A stretch of 64,000 bases of DNA from Xiphias gladius (taxonomy: Eukaryota; Chordata; Actinopteri; Istiophoriformes; Xiphiidae). The stretch is taken from the NCBI RefSeq assembly GCF_016859285.1, contig NC_053408.1, forward strand, positions 10,245,213 through 10,309,212, written 5' to 3'. Numbering within the stretch: the first letter of the stretch is position 1; each line of letters starts with the position of its first letter. Under the pieces are notes generated by a model that was not told the DNA's origin, made no database searches, and saw nothing but the letters and a program-made list of their open reading frames with translations. Position numbers and translations under genes: made by a program. Below are positions 37,568-51,500 of the stretch, one piece after another.

Positions 37568-39079
37568 CTGCCTTTTTTTCTCTAATTAGGCATATGCTGC
37601 AAGCATCATAACAAATGCTGAAACAGGTTTGTCCTTGCCTAATCCGGGGAACTAATTTTTAAGGTTATTATGCAAATCGATACTGTTTACAAACATGAAA
37701 GCTGGCGTCCTATTTTTGATCTGCCACATCGGTTTTCGATAGCTTAAAGCCCGGCTCGGCAGGTGTCATGTCAATAACAACCAGCAATCGATTGGTGCCA
37801 GTCTGAGGGGGATTGGGACAGCAGGGCCTCGCTGTGTAGAGGGGATTTTCATCAACTAAAGATGAGGCACAGCCACAAAATCACAGCACACACCCTTAAA
37901 TCTTTTTGTGCATGGACACAGCGATAGATGACACTGTGGCTAACGTCATGCCAAAAGAGGACAGATGTTTGTGGCCTTTGCTTCTCATTTCAGTGTGATG
38001 TTTAAAATCTGGACATCTAAACATGGAAATTTAAGGGGTTTTTTTTGTTTCTTTTTTTAAAGATCACAGGTCTGTGACTCCAAGATCTATACAATCTGAA
38101 AACCTCTCCATATTGCTCATATGTACATTAAATAACTCCAGGTTTAAAGATTTAAAGATGATTTGGACTGATACAATGACTGTGCACAAAATAAAGAAAA
38201 TAAAGATAAAACAGTTAGAAAAAAGTTACAATTTACAATTTTGTCATGGTTTATGACAGATGCATATTAAGCAGACTGACTTTAGCACTCCATCCCTGAC
38301 TTGACAATAGCCCTATGCCAGGAAGTCTAGCTATTTTGAAAAATATACTAAATCTAATGATGAAGTAGCTTGTAATGGATTAACATACGCCTCTTGCTAA
38401 AAGAAATGTAATGGTAGCTACTACATGTGCCTTATATGTGACGATACATACTTTGAAGCTGGGTTGAATATAGGTTAATCTACACTAGCTGTTTGAAAAT
38501 AAATAAAAACCTAGGATCAGGTTGCTTATGACTACTCCTATAATGGCATCTACTGACTCCGCTGTGATCAGTTACAGCATGGTTTGCTTACATACTCTCT
38601 GCTGCTGCCTTTTTGAGTAGCCAAGCCAGCAAATGTGCTGATGTGCACGTGTGAAATGTCAAAAAGAAAAAGAAAAAAAACTGTCAGACGTAAGTGTCTT
38701 ATTTAGGCAACAAAAAAAACTTGAATCTAAATTGATTTAACAGTAGATTTTTTTTTTACAATTAAAGGCTATGTACTTGCATGACTTTGATTTATTTTCA
38801 GACCTGGATTTAGCATTCATGGCTGGTTTAGATGAAGAGGAGCAGGCACATTGTGATGCATGTGTTACACTGAGCACTAGGTGCCCCAACAAATAGAGAA
38901 AAGACATATACAAACTGACAGCTTTAAGATACGTAAAATAGGATAGTGCACTTTTGAAATTATGGTTATCGTTGGGCCTGCTGAGAGGACCTTGTTGCCC
39001 CTGGCACTTTGCCACTACTTTTTGCTGCCTTCAAAAACTGTCCATGCATATTATTTTGGTTACTTACAACACTGTCATA

Positions 39080-39175
39080 TAGGTTAGGCCAGAGATGGGA
39101 CTTGGGTCGGTAACTTACACAAACTGTGTACAACTTGGACCGGGTTTACAACCTATTGAATTCAGACCCAACTTG
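39080..39175. mobile_element. possible small transposon end remnant
   Basis: GGCCAGAGATGGGACTTGGGTC is similar to the CAGAGATGGGACTCGAGTC ends of a common fish DNA element. The match is short and the rest of the element is not recognisable. Confidence 0.3.
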
Positions 39176-41722
39176 AACTCATCGTCAGCTGTCACTTGTT
39201 CCAGCACTGCGAAAAATTCCACTGGAGCAGAGTTCCTTTGATTTACGATGCATCACAATGTGCACCTGCCAGATCAACAACAATCCGTACATTCATGATC
39301 AACACACACAGCAAGCCACATTGGCCGAAGCATATGTTAATACGTAATATATATATAATATGTAAACCAATGTTGTGCTTTAAAGTCCCCATAACTTCAG
39401 CTCCTATATTACCACGTTACAATTTTATTCATAGGCCATGATACTTGGAAAGAAAATAGACAAATAGACTGTTGCTGTTGGCCTGAACTACTATTAGATT
39501 TGTTATTGAAGACTTGTCTTGGCTCTTATGGTACATGTATGCATTTTATGAATTACATGTCATAAAATATTGCTGCAATAATGCTGCAGTATTGTTTCTC
39601 TACATCTGATTTTCGGCTGATCAAACTAAAACGGGAGAACAATTTTGGGATTTTTGCCTTTTCTGCGCAACTACACACTCAGCTTCAATCTCAGACTTTG
39701 TCTTGTAATTTCGGTTGTGCTTTTCATTAATCAATCGAAACTGTGCTTTTCTGATAAGAAATTTAAATTGTAAGCTTCCAAACTGAGACAAGAGAACAGT
39801 TTCAGATTGTTTTTTTCTTTTTCCTTTTTCTCTAAAACTACTCCGTTAAGTTTAAATCTTAGAGGCTCTCTCCAGTGTTTTCAGTCCAGCAGTTCATTTA
39901 TCAAGTAATTTATTCATACATTTATTTGAAGCATCGCTCAATAGTATCTGACCCCCGTGCCCCATCATCCGGCTCTCCATTCCGAGACAGAGCATAAGCG
40001 ATCCCTCAAGAGTGAGGGAATGCGGGTCAGAGGCAGAGTTTACTTGTGAAGGGGGCGGGGGGCAATTTTCACATCGCAGTAGTGTTAAGCGGGTAATCAG
40101 AATGTAATAGTGCTCTAGCTGTTGGGGTCATGTATGCCTATGAATGCTAAGGAGGACTGTTTGAAAGGCCTTCAAAATTACCCCTGATATCACACGCTGA
40201 CATTTTGTAGAGACTACAACATGCTACGATGATTAGAATTACAATGTGTAGAGCTTTTGCCAAATTTCACATTAGGAACATGCGAACCCCTTCAAACTAT
40301 CCTTTACTCATGTTCAGATAAAAGAAAATGTATCTAGCATAATAGTATATTTATGTATCATGTGGGATTTGAAACTACAGGAAGTACCAAATTCAATCGA
40401 CTACTAGTTGTAATAATTTGAAATACGTGCCCTATTAAACACAATTAAACCCAGATATTTACTGTCAACATGATGTTTACAAAAAGTCACTAAATCATCC
40501 ATCATTTGACATGGAGAATCAATACTGTAGTGAAGTTACCAATTAAGCTCCACTTGCTTTTAAGTCTGCACCACAGATCGAATTCTTATGTTCCTACATT
40601 GCACTTTAAATTAAAATACAAAAAGGTTTATAGATCTATTTATAATGTTCAGCATCAGCTAGTTTGCTTTTTTCTTCACAATAACCCAACCTCAAATGCT
40701 GTGAAACTGGGGCTTGGAAGTTAGAATACACAAGACTGTGTCACCAATGAAAACTTTCAGTTAACTCCACGAAGCACACATCCAAGGAGTTCAGCTCTTA
40801 TCACAGAGCAGGATAATTGTTGAAACAGGTGTAACTGTCGAGGTGTCAGCGTGCCTCTGTGTTCTGGTCCCTGAACCAACCTCTGCCTATGACTCCATCT
40901 CATAAGTCTTTCAAACAACCTTGGTGTGATTTCTTGACAAAAGCACATCCGCTCTCAAGGTGCACTCGAACTCGATGTAAAAAGGGACAAAGACAGAGCC
41001 TGAGAGAAGATAGAGAAGAAATCCATTTCTTCTCCTAATTATGCAAGAAAAAGAGACTTTGTGAAGATAAAGTTGGGTGACACAAGGGCATATTGAGGGA
41101 CACACTCACTTTAGGAAGATTTTTCAAAGTGGGAGGCACAAATGGATGTTTGTGCTATAAGCTGTGGCTGCTAATTGGTACAAACTTAATGAATGCAGGG
41201 TGCTGTGTGGAGACAGATGCTTTGTGCAATGTGGCAGATTTCAGTGGCTGCGCGTCTCTCTCCATTGCTGGAACATCAAGAAGAGAAGAACATTTGGCAG
41301 GTCACAAAATTATGTGAGGAAAAGGGGAAGCCCGAGAAGAAAAAAAATGTAAACAGTTGTTTGTTTATTTCTTCGTTAATTTATGGGTGACTGTGTGTAT
41401 GTTTGGTGTGTGTGTTCGGTCTGAGAGTTAGCAGTTCTCAAGCGCTTGTCTATTTGTTTGAGCCATCGCTTTTGTTTTGGCTTTCTTGCCTCGCCAGCTC
41501 TGTGGCTCTCAATTAGCGTGCAAGCCTCAGGGACCTAATTAACCAGTTCAATTAATAAATAATTTTCTTAAAAATCCCATACAAGCCATTCTGACATTTG
41601 TTAGCCACTCAGGAGCTGTTGTGTGTGTGTCTGGGAGAAAGAGAGAGAGAAAAAGGGAGAGAATGATTAGCTTGTTTGCAAGCTCTGCTTATCCCCCAGG
41701 TGGCTGATGCAGGGGACAGCGC

Positions 41723-41751
<29 letters not shown>
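41723..41751. repeat. (TG)n microsatellite
   Basis: Uninterrupted TG alternation. Confidence 0.95.
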
Positions 41752-41753
<2 letters not shown>

Positions 41754-44700
41754 ATGTGTGTGTGACTGGATGGAGAGGGGCTTACTCACAGTGCTGGACC
41801 CCACAGCAGAGGAGGGCCCCCATGACCTTTTATCGAGTGTCCAATCAATAATGTGCGAGCGTCCATCTCTTTGAGTTGCAGCCCAAGCCTGGGCTTCTGA
41901 AGGCCTGTGGCCAGCAGCAAAGCAGGATGGGAGCGGGCTACACAGTGGGGCAAGAGAGTCCTTGGGGGGCCAGAAGTGGAACAGAACCAACCGCCTCATG
42001 TCATTTACTCATAATGATGTCTTCCTTTAGTTGAAAAGGGAGGGGGGCAGGGGACGTAGGGGGCGATGCGGGTGTGGGGGAGTTTGTGGGGGGGGCGCCA
42101 CAGATTCAGCCTCTCTCTTCCTTTGTCTGACGGTGAAAGCATCGTCTTTGGTCTGTCACCGGGCTCTGTGATTAAGGAGTAGAAGCAGACCCTGGCTTTT
42201 TTCACATTAGAATCCCATTTAGTGTTTCTTATCATAGCTATCTATCTGGTCACATGTTAGGATAGAGTTGTATTTCATTGTTTTGTGAACTGTAACGTAT
42301 ATTCCCTTGTGGGCACAATGGGACAGATGTGCTTGTTTAATTTGTAGCATTATCTCCAAACATCGACATTACAGGATCTGGTTGTCACCGCCAAAGAGCC
42401 AGCGCTGATGGATCTGACTGTGTACCAGTGTTCATTAAATACACTCCAAACAGCCTTCAAACCGGCTCTATTAGTGGCTGCCTCTAGAACAAGAGGCGCA
42501 TGAATACAATTTTTGACCATGAAATGCTCTTTAAGCAGATGAACGAGACTTGAAAGATGAACAGGACTTGAAGTTTCCTTTTTTTTTTCCTGAAAATGCC
42601 AGTGAGGAGTCAATCACTGGATATCAAAGCAGCAGGGACACACGAGAAAATCCAGTGATAATACATGGGCTACCCACGCTCACTGAAGACTGTTAAGATG
42701 GCCATCACAAGTATCGGTGCCGACACAAAGAGCAGTCACCAGCCTTTCAGCGAGCAGCTAGCTGTCTCTCCGTATTAGCTGGTGGCATACGACGACAGTT
42801 TGCGTTGAACTGATATCCTATTTGCTGCGTAGCTACGCAGGAGTCCAGGGACTTATTCAAGACACTTGGCTGACCCGCACTGCCATATGGCTCTGTGGTC
42901 GGGCTTCAATGCTGCAATTTATTTCTACACTGTTCTACTGAGAATACCCACACAAAATGAAGATGCTTGACTAAGAAGTGAGAAAAAGTGAGTTAAATAT
43001 ACCAGCAGACAAATAACTATTAAAGTCTGCATGTTCATATTAAGCATCATCTGTGGTAGTCATTCCTCATCACATCTGGGAAGGAGAGATTTCAGCCCAT
43101 CGATCGGTAAAGTAAGTGTGTGAAAGAGAGTATGAGTCAAAAGGGGATCTGAAGGTGGGCTGACAGATGGAACACACATAGGACCTAAAGATGGAGAGAT
43201 CACTTTTGTTCCCTGTCAGGTTTGACCGAGGCCTTCTCTGCTCAGAGGTGACTGTTGAACTCTCTGGCGCCCTCCAACACCCCCCTGAGATCACTCCACT
43301 CAACTCTACTGCCTCTGCTTTGATGCAAAAGGGGGGTTATTGTGTAAATATTTTGCTTGAGCATTTGAGCATCTTAATCTTCCATAAGGTGATCTTTGGA
43401 GTGGAGCAACGCGGGGTGCTGATGTTCAGAGGCGCTCCCAGTTGTAGAAAGAAAGAAGGAGCGAAAGAGACAGAGAAGGGAGGTAGAGGAAAAAGAAGAA
43501 GGTCTGTGTACTTGCTAGAGTGCTGGGAGCTAGAGTTCACTATGGGGGCGTAAGTGTGTCAAGAAGAGCGCTTTTCCCCCATCCGCAAGCCCCAGGCCCT
43601 CTCCACAACATTAAAAAGCATAAACAGTCAATACTGAATGTAACTCAGAGAAAGAGCAAGAGAGGGAGCGTGGAAAAAAAAAGAAACAAGTACGAGAACG
43701 CAAGGGTTTTTCAAGCGTTACACAACATAGTGAGATCAGAGAAATGGAGGCTGGGCTGTAGTGTATAGTTGCAAAGCTTTCTGATGGAGGCAGGGAGCCT
43801 CTCCAAGTGAATCATTCATTGCGGGCGGCAGGGGTGTAAATATGAAGGGGAGGGTTGAAGGAGAGCGGGATCAAGGAAATGCACACCTGGTGCAAGACAG
43901 GGGTCAGATTGGCCCAACACAAAAGCAAACGAAAGGGAAAAAGAGAATGAGTTGTTTGGCATACCTCCGTTTATGCAGCAGCAGTGCTTTTATCGGTTCG
44001 CTTGTGCAAAGCAGGACAGAATGGAGTAGGTAGAGGGTGCATATGGTGGTAGGCCGTCTGTGCCGATACACATACTGCAAACACATGCTTTCCACGCCGA
44101 TGAGACGGAGGCTCGTCTTATTTAAAGTTTCAAACGTTCAACATTTTAGACTTCCAGTTTTGAGATGTGAGGGCTTGTTTATCTGTGGCACATTGTTGTT
44201 GCTCATAATCACTCAAGAGTCTCAATCAGTCACTCCCTCTCTCGGTCGCTCACAAGTTTTTCAAACGCTATCCCCCCAAACGCTCGACACCTGGCTGGCT
44301 GACTTCAGAGCTGAAATGAGTGGAGAAGTCTGTGTGTCTCTCAGTCCTTTTTAATCATCCATTCACTCTTCACATGTTCAAACCTATGTATTTGTAGAGA
44401 TCTTCCTCTATAGGCAGATCATAAAGAAGCAGGAAATATTGGAGAGGTGCGAGATGAATGGTACAGCATAGTATTGGTTTTAAGGAAATTTGCAAGTGAT
44501 TGTTTGTGTCTATTTGATCAAATAGATCACTTTTATAAATGTATTTGACCAAAACTGCTTACCATTATATTATAGTTTTATAAATAAATTTAGTAAAGTA
44601 TTGAGTAATGTAAAGGATGTATAAGTATCAGGCCTGCTGGGTCAGAATTATTTACAGTAGGATTGTGTAAAATGTCTACAGTATCCTTGAAATGACAAAG

Positions 44701-46518
44701 AGAAATGTTCATAAAAGATAATTGCAAGTCACACACCAGCGTTTTCCTTAATAAACAATTCCATTCCCGACCAAGGACATTCAAACAACATACTGTTTTT
44801 CTCATTGAGAGAAGCGTCTCCTGGTTTATGGCCAAACAAAAGTTACTCCAATGCAAAGTACTGTATGAGCCACTTCCCTGCGATAGAATCCATATTTTAA
44901 ACATTTGGAGGAGGGAACAATATCTATGAAAAGTGTGAAATTTGATTTCTACCCCACGGAATAGGCCTTTTCCTTCTGTTGTCAAACAGAATGACTAAAC
45001 ATGCTCATTCACATGCTCCCATGGTAGGACGTTATTAATTTATCACTTCACAGTTATCCGTGGTCTTGCACACACACACATGCACATACATACTTACACA
45101 CCCGCATACACGTTTGCTTCTCGATGATTGACAATGTGATAAATTTTATTTGAATATGGCTGACATGAATTATGTAACCAGAGAGACTGGTGGCTTTGTT
45201 GCTTCCCTCTAACGCTTCGCTTTTCCTCCAAGATAACATACAGTTGATAATTTACAGTAGAACACATTGAGAAACTATAAAGAAAGATATAGCGACAATG
45301 CCCCACAGAGAACAAAACAGAGTGCTTCAGTGCAGCCAGCTGAGCTGGTTCTGAAAACTGCAGAGAAGTGGAGAGGAGAAAGTTCACACTGTGGCAACGA
45401 TGCAGTAAGTTTAGGTGGTTGACACTTTTGACACTGGAAAGTGATTTTTCTTGAGTTCAGCTCTGATGGGAGCGATGGGGTCTCGGCAGACTAGGTCAGG
45501 TCAAAGAAAAAAACAGAAACATAAACACAAATGAAAAAAAAAAAAAAACAAGCACAGCACCCATGGTATCTGATGTTGATAGTTGTGGCGAAAGACTGGC
45601 TTTGAAAGGCTTGAGGAAAGTGACTATACTGTATGTTTTTTCCTTGATGCTGTTCCTCCAGACGGCCTACATAAAAAATAAAAAAAACTTGTCTGATTGG
45701 TCTGAAAAAACTGTCAAATGTCAAGCAGTTATCAAGCAGCAGACATGTTTTCTTTTAAAAAGATACGGGCAGAAGGAAAAGCCTAACCTTTCAGCGAGTG
45801 AGTGGAAGTCACTCATCCCATCATGTGCAGTACTGCACACAAGAAAAACCCTTGCTCTTTACAAGGCTTACACTTTCCGCTCTGATTCAAATCTGTAGTT
45901 GTTGACACAAGTTTTCTACAGCACAAATAGATGGACCTGTAAAAATACAGGGAATTATTCACTAATATTCACACATGACCTAAAAAAGGAGTTACATCCA
46001 GAAAGATGTGGGAATACAAAATTAAGTATTTTTATTACAAGGAACCAACACAAAGCTCAGCATAAACAGGCCTTTCCCTCAATTCATGGTCACTTTTAGA
46101 TCCGAAACCGCTTCAAGCTTTTTTTGCAGCACTCTTCGCTCTTCTGCATCATGTTTACATCTCAATGTGGCCTGGACTGACAGCGATAGCTTGCTCAACA
46201 CCGGGTGTACACTTGTATATTGGTGTTCCAGTTCCTGTGGCTGATGTCGTTCAGCTCCCTTCACACTGAGCAGCACTTGTACGAAAAGGGAGATTGGACG
46301 ACAATGTCCTTGATTTGAAAGCGTTGAGACTTGTTAATGCCTTCATTTTCATGTACTCCACTGAATCAATCATTACTGCTCTATTGCACTGTTCGAACAA
46401 ACTTCTGCACAACTTTCACGTGAACCTGCATTCCCATTTTCTATTCTTATCATTTTATCCTGAGAATTGCTCTTTGTGCTCACTATGCATGGAGGTCAGA
46501 GATCAGGCAGAAGCTGGC

Positions 46519-46610
46519 AAGGATTCAGTGTCTTGCTCAAAGACACTTAAGCAGACCGGGTGTTTGCTAGGGGCCTCGAGCCCAGCTATAATGCCCTGCA
46601 ACCCCAACGC
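46519..46610 (+). mobile_element. fish dispersed repeat fragment
   Basis: GATTCAGTGTCTTGCTCAAA followed by GACACTT, then GGGGCCTCGAGCCC, matches a motif block (CAGTGTCTTGCTCAAGGACACTT ... GGGGATTCGAACC) found in very many fish genomes. It has no coding potential and the family is not known to me. Confidence 0.55.
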
Positions 46611-48518
46611 TGACAGCTGATACTATGTATGTCTATGTATAACAGAATATTTTTTTCTTGCACACAAATAGGAAATCCCAACATCTCTGGCCATACTTAG
46701 GGTGACCTGTAATTGAGGGAAATTATCAGCCAACTACAGTAATTAATAAAAGAGGGCCACTAGAAACATCTAGTGAAATATACATCACAATAATCAATAA
46801 TACTGGCTTTGTCTTTGTTGTGTATTTTTTTTATTTTTTTTGGCTTCACAATGAAATATGTTGCTGGCAATGGAGACAGAGGAGAGGAAGAGGATGGCAT
46901 TTTGTGTTGTCACACTCTCCTCCATCTATGGGCGGCTGAATCGCACCACCGCACTCATCTCTTATCGTTGCAGAGAAGGTGGACTTTTTGTATCCTGCAG
47001 CCATACTCAAAGTGGCCACTAGTTATTATTTAAAACACGGCAGCTGACAAGGCCACAAACATCACATCTCCCTTTTCAAACGAAGGTGATGCCAGGACAA
47101 ACTCTGTACTTTGGAATGTCTCTGCATTGAAGGGAGGTGATAATGAACATTAATATGTACAGCTGGCTCTTTATACAATGCTTGCTGTGCTGCCTTTGGT
47201 GTCCTGTAGAGAGGGTGTCTAAGCAGTGCACCATCAATGGCAGGGAACAAAGCCAGCGAAAATATCAAGTCTTTTTCCACAACTGCCTGCCTCCCTTGCT
47301 CTGCCTTAAGATTAATCTAATTTGGTCTTTATTGAGAAATGGGTAAGAGCAGTTTTGTTTTATTCATGTATGTTTTTTCCTCCTCTGCTCCTTTCCTTTG
47401 TTGCTTCTCCTCGGCTGCCTCTGACAAAAGACAGCCAGCCTGCCAAGCCCGGTGTTGCTCTGGGACGGACCTGTCAATCACTCCTGACGGCACCCTGACA
47501 ACATGTACGTTAAAATTTCAAACGGGACTCAAAGGCGGCGCGTGACAGCCAAGCCTTTGAAAGTGGCTGTAGCGCTCGGCGACAGCCAGAGGAGTACGGG
47601 TGGAAAACAAACTAGAAAACAACAGTGCGGAGGGAGAAGAGAGAGAGAAAGTCAGAGACAGAGAGAGGAAGAAAAAAACAAAAGTTAAAAGCAAAACAGT
47701 GAAGAATGTGGGTCTTGATGATGGAAACTGGCATTAGATTCTCCCTTGGTGTATCATTGTTTTTAATTTGGTTGAAACTCCCTTGAGTGTAGCTTTCGGT
47801 CTTCCAGGGACTCAGCTGAGGGCCCGTTCTCGCCACAGCACAGGGACAGCAGTGCCTCTCTCTTGCTCCTCTGAGGCCTCACTCAGATCAAGTCAAGCCT
47901 CTTACGCATTTCACTATCCTATCCTTCCACACAAAACAACTGTGCACAAATGTTAATAACATTCTTGATTCCATCTCGCATACCTTCACTTCATGGTTGT
48001 GCAATTAATTCCCTGTAGAAATGGAAACCACCGCCTGCTACTGAGATAAGCCTTTTCTGTAGGATTCATAAATCTAAGATGTGTAGCTTCCAATACCGAC
48101 AAGAAAATGGACAACTCAATTTAGATTCTTGCTCTGCTGCCCTGAATGTGCAAGGATGAAATCTTTTTAAAACACTGCGTATACACAAACCTTTGCCTAA
48201 AAGCAAACAAATGGCATATGGCGTGCAATGTGCACACACAGGCTTGAGGATGTACTTTCAAATGATCACCCAGCATAACACACAGACACAGACCACCACC
48301 ACCTCTTGAACATGGCTAAATGAACAGTGTAAATGGGGTACAACACAAAGGCCTGGGCTGTGCCAGACCCTATGGGAGAACTGCCATCTCTGCGGTCCTG
48401 CAGTTTGGGCACTGATCCTTCAGTCAGCATCCACATCTGCAGTTCAAAAACACACACTGGCTTGAAACTGCTACAAAGCTAACTGTTCATTGTCAGTCTG
48501 AGACTTTGTTTGACCATG

Positions 48519-48519
<1 letters not shown>

Positions 48520-48553
<34 letters not shown>
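48520..48553. repeat. (TG)n microsatellite
   Basis: Uninterrupted TG alternation. A second tract lies at 48622-48649. Confidence 0.95.
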
Positions 48554-48554
<1 letters not shown>

Positions 48555-51500
48555 ATGTATGTGTGTGTCTAGTCCAAGTTTGTTTGAAACTAGCATTCTA
48601 AAAACAACTCTAACTCTACAGCGTGTGCGTGTGTGTGTGTGTGTGTGCGCAGCAACTATGTATGTTGCTTCTACAAACAAGTGGACAAGCAGCATGTGTG
48701 CTGGGACAAAGGTCATGTCAGCCTGTTTTTTCCCTTTTTTTTTTTTTTTTGATTCTCCCTTGGTAAAACTATGTCTGAGCACTGATAGGCTTCAGTACAG
48801 ACAGGAGCTATGGCACTGACACACACACAGAGCCGTAGCACATGAATTCGTGCCATTGTCTAACTCATGTCTATATACATGCGTGTACAAGCTTAGTTAC
48901 AAATGTATACATGCAAGCAAACACACACGCACACATACAAGCTGCTTAGAGATATGGCTTTGGTTTAAAGAACTTAAAACCGCCACCCTGCAGACAGCCA
49001 ATGCTTTGGCTTCTAGTGCCCTCTAGTGCTCAGAACCACCTGGCAAATTAACTGGGATAAACTTGCCAACTGTGAAGACAAACTGAGTCCTACTGAAACG
49101 TACTAGTGTAACAGAAAGAATGAACAAATCATATATGCTGCTCAACTTGTGTCTAAAACTAGTGTAGAAATTGGTTTTATTTAAACATAAAGTTGGCTAT
49201 TTCCTGATGAATCTTACAATATCCATAGAGGCAAAGAGTTTAAAAAGGCAGGCACTCATTTTGAATAACAATAAATGTAATTTCATAGAAAATCTGACAT
49301 GTTAAACAATAAAAAACATTCAAATCATAAAACAGCCACATGTACTTCATAAGTGCAAATTCTGCTATGTGCATATCTGCAGTTCAAAAGAACCAAAGGT
49401 CTAAATTAAATTTAGATTGAAAGATCAAAATTTTAATACATCATATAACTGTCATTTTTTTCATGTTTTTTACTATGTGTATTTAAACAATTATCGGACA
49501 TATTTCATATCTGTAAAAAAAAACCCCAAATGATCCCATATGTGAAAAGGCAAGAAACTATTGAAATGAAAAAGTTGATATATTAAACAATGTTCTTTTC
49601 AGAAACGCTGGCTCTAAAAAAAGGAGGCTTATTTCAAATAATATTATCAGTCTGTCTTATCTGTAGAGTTCCATCAAATTGCTTTAAAATAAGATCAATC
49701 AAACTATTTAACATAAATATATAGCTTTTATTTAACAGTCAGCCCCTAACGGTTCTGCTGTTTTAGGACTAAGTCTAATTATTGCAACATTTTCTAAATA
49801 ATGTTCCTTTATTCTCAGTAACTTAACAGCTGCAACACAGAAAAAATGTAATCAAAACAATGAAAATATGCTTTTGTTTGTTGGGCTGACAATAATATCT
49901 CTTAATCAGATGAAACTGAATCTCTTTTACATTTCAATAACTTAAATGTTTCTCGTAGCCATGTTGTAAAATGATTTAAAAATATACATGAAATAAAAGT
50001 GGTTAATGACTACAACGGGTCTTATGGGAAAGTGATGTAAGACTTTTATGTAAAACCTCATAAGCAAACAAGTGCGTTTGGACCAAAAAATGCATTATGT
50101 TATTGTGCTCTCTGTTATATACTAATGTGTTATTAATGTGGTGCACAGGAAAGGCCTTTGAAAAACTGGATATCCAAGTAACATTATCAAGGTGCCATAC
50201 ATTATAAACAAAATTTTCCCATAAAATGTGACTGAATAACATCACACTTTTTACCTTTCATGTATTTATCCCCTCAGATGATGAGTTCCTTCGGTCATAT
50301 TCGTTGTGCATGATTTGGCACAGAAAAACATTTTTATTCCATGTCTCATTATGGAACACTTTCCCCTGTGAGGATACTGTAAATCGTTAGATAAAAATAC
50401 ATAAACTTTCTGTTTAATACCTGAAGGTATTTATTTCATTAGAGAGGCACTACAAAATATATCATGAAATCACATAGCAATCAATTCTGAAGTAAAAAAA
50501 AACAAAACAAACAAACAAACAAAAAACAAAAAAAACGATCCAACACATTTGAGCACATTCAGCCAAAACCAATAAAACCTAACATATTTAGGGCAGCTAA
50601 GGTCACTGCCTTTGAGCAACTCTATCTTCCATGTGAGGACACTAATGTAGTCTTATCTGCTGCTTAATGTAGTATAATAAGGAAGGGTTTTGTAAATCAT
50701 ATGCATATATTTTTTGCACATGCATGATAGAGCCAGCAGAGGTGGGATTTGAGAGGCACCTCAAAGCTATGATTATCCTGAGTGTCTCTGCCCAATAATG
50801 TTACCTGCTGGGACAGCAGCACTGCTCCTCTAAATAAATTGCAAGTGGCCTTGGGCAATAAGAGGAACCCTCCTTTGATCTGCCTGACTGCCAACGAGGA
50901 AAATGTGCAGGCAGTCAATCAAGCTCTTAAGGCTTTGCAACAATGGAGCAGACCCCAGTTTATTATTTATTTTTTAAACTGATGTATTTCATTATCACAA
51001 GGTGTCTACTTGGTGGGGTAGCGGGCGTGGGAGGGAGGGGGGCGACATGATCAATAATTGATATGCGGTGTGAAAAAGCTGATTTGCTGCCTCTCCTCTG
51101 GTGCACTTGTCACTAGCTGTTGTCAGAACACATTTGCTTTGATGACAAATTTGAAGAAGTGAACAACAGCATCACATCTGATTACAAATTTAGTGAGTGG
51201 TGAAAGGCAGGGGTCCCTTCTTGCTGAGGCTCTGTTTGTTCAGGGCGCTCTGGAGGAATGACTACCAGGCTCTGAGGTGAGTTACAGTCTTGTAAGTAGA
51301 GAGATGAGAGGGGGTTGAACTTTTTTGTCATGTGTCAGTAAACAGCGTGACTTGTTTGTAAGGCACCTGGATTACAGGATGAAAAGTTGCTCTTTAAACC
51401 TTTAAAGCTTTGGGGCATGGGAGACATGCCACGTCAAAACAGAGTGTGGAGATGAGGAGTGAGAGCAGCTAAAAGCCACCACTCCCCCAGGTGTGTGTGT

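Larger units (their letters stand above)
32326..46450. other. intergenic, no gene seen
   Basis: About 14 kb with no convincing exon. It contains the largest microsatellite of the window (33331-33409), further GT runs (33559-33588, 41723-41751), a G-quadruplex-prone block (42038-42096), an 18-base direct repeat (37527-37567) and an 18-base perfect palindrome (44509-44526). Mixed-composition, non-repetitive blocks that look like candidate conserved elements lie at about 32570-32760 and 37440-37830. A GC-richer patch at 34905-35400 has a 147-residue minus-strand ORF without recognisable features. Confidence 0.6.

Noticed and set aside
46079..46276. 65-residue minus-strand ORF with a Lys/Glu/Leu-rich, coiled-coil-like end
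   Set aside because: Too short, with no matching neighbouring exon and no family that I recognise.
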